DNA from: Sebaldella sp. S0638
GTDB lineage: Bacteria > Fusobacteriota > Fusobacteriia > Fusobacteriales > Leptotrichiaceae
Assembly (NCBI RefSeq): GCF_024158605.1
Contig: NZ_JAMZGM010000031.1
Span: forward strand, 1-39,692
Reading direction: 5' to 3'
DNA length: 39,692 bases
The position numbers were made by a program, and so were the translations under genes. Under the pieces are notes generated by a model. That model saw nothing but the letters and a program-made list of their open reading frames with translations. It did no database searches and was not told the origin of the DNA. Position 1 is the stretch's first letter; every line of letters begins with the position of its first letter. This document shows, one piece after another, positions 39,638 through 39,692 of this stretch.

Positions 39638-39692
39638 GAACACCAAAATCTAAACAATGATATAATAAAAAAAGAAAGAGGTGTTTTGAAAT
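39615..39692 (+). mobile_element. probable left end of an insertion element with start of its ORF
   Basis: Immediately after the CoaX sequence breaks off, a non-homologous stretch begins (TGTAGTGCTATAGTAAAG...). It has a TATAAT at 39661-39666 and GAGG at 39678-39681. The window ends with AT at 39691-39692, 9 nt after GAGG, where an ATG would be expected. This looks like the end and leader of an IS carrying a transposase gene. Family not assigned; the other end is outside the window. Confidence 0.45.

Noticed and set aside
1-39692. rRNA, tRNA, tmRNA, T-box or common riboswitches
   Set aside because: No conserved stretches of these classes were recognised on either strand; a covariance-model scan would be needed to exclude them fully.

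Overview
The window is AT-rich, with tightly packed genes, GAGG(TGA)-type ribosome binding sites and a mixed anaerobe and sugar-fermenter gene set. It holds stand-alone HydE, a tungsten/molybdenum-type aldehyde oxidoreductase, GapN, a two-cysteine peroxiredoxin with a separate AhpF-like N-terminal protein, Ppk1 beside a Ppx-like protein, and several small secreted coiled-coil proteins. I infer a member of the Fusobacteriota, probably Leptotrichiaceae (Sebaldella/Leptotrichia-like). That is recognition of style and gene content, not a database result. No rRNA or tRNA gene was seen.

Layout. 1-300: the start codon of a gene leaving to the left, and the C-terminal stub of a PhnB-like gene. 295-1711: three paralogous small secreted coiled-coil genes, each with its own terminator or promoter, all three promoters sharing one operator/-10 geometry. 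1716-6934: a CNNM/CorC-type membrane protein, rarA, then the tpiA-gpmI-secG operon (minus strand). 7027-13872: a membrane protein, a DEAD-box RNA helicase, potABC without potD, and nicotinate phosphoribosyltransferase. 14037-14791: a deoxynucleoside kinase whose 3' region carries an sRNA-like module. 14944-15214: a three-repeat remnant CRISPR array with a leader promoter and no cas genes. 15439-17883: a polyferredoxin, AOR and MoaD-like operon. 18261-23637: a lipoprotein-sized secreted protein, flavodoxin, Ada, an EamA transporter, a small unknown and a VanW protein. 23847-28384: a glk-ppx-ppk1 operon in which the Ppx lacks the usual active-site residues. 28537-30578: a short transcription unit of unknown function, the ahpC peroxide-defence pair under a PerR-like box, and a candidate sRNA. 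30667-33455: an orphan copy of the operator found at 0.7-1.7 kb, a nifS-hydE operon and a 36-residue hydrophobic peptide gene. 33722-39692: gapN, an alpha/beta hydrolase with an SDR, a sulfurtransferase, an Fpg-like protein lacking the catalytic proline, and a type III pantothenate kinase gene cut short by what looks like the left end of an insertion element.

The most interesting signals lie between the genes. (1) A direct-repeat operator (TTCAyr-N5-TTCACA, then 9 bp, then a -10) occurs four times with identical spacing: before each secreted coiled-coil gene and once before no gene. (2) Two distant loci share a 20-nt block ending in an anti-Shine-Dalgarno sequence, each immediately before a terminator hairpin; this looks like an undescribed sRNA family. 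(3) Two short units with near-consensus promoters and terminators encode 35- and 36-residue peptides.

Several start codons were placed inside longer open frames, because the upstream GTG or TTG lies within or beside the Shine-Dalgarno sequence. A spacing of 6-9 nt from the GAGG core recurs across the window and was used to decide them.
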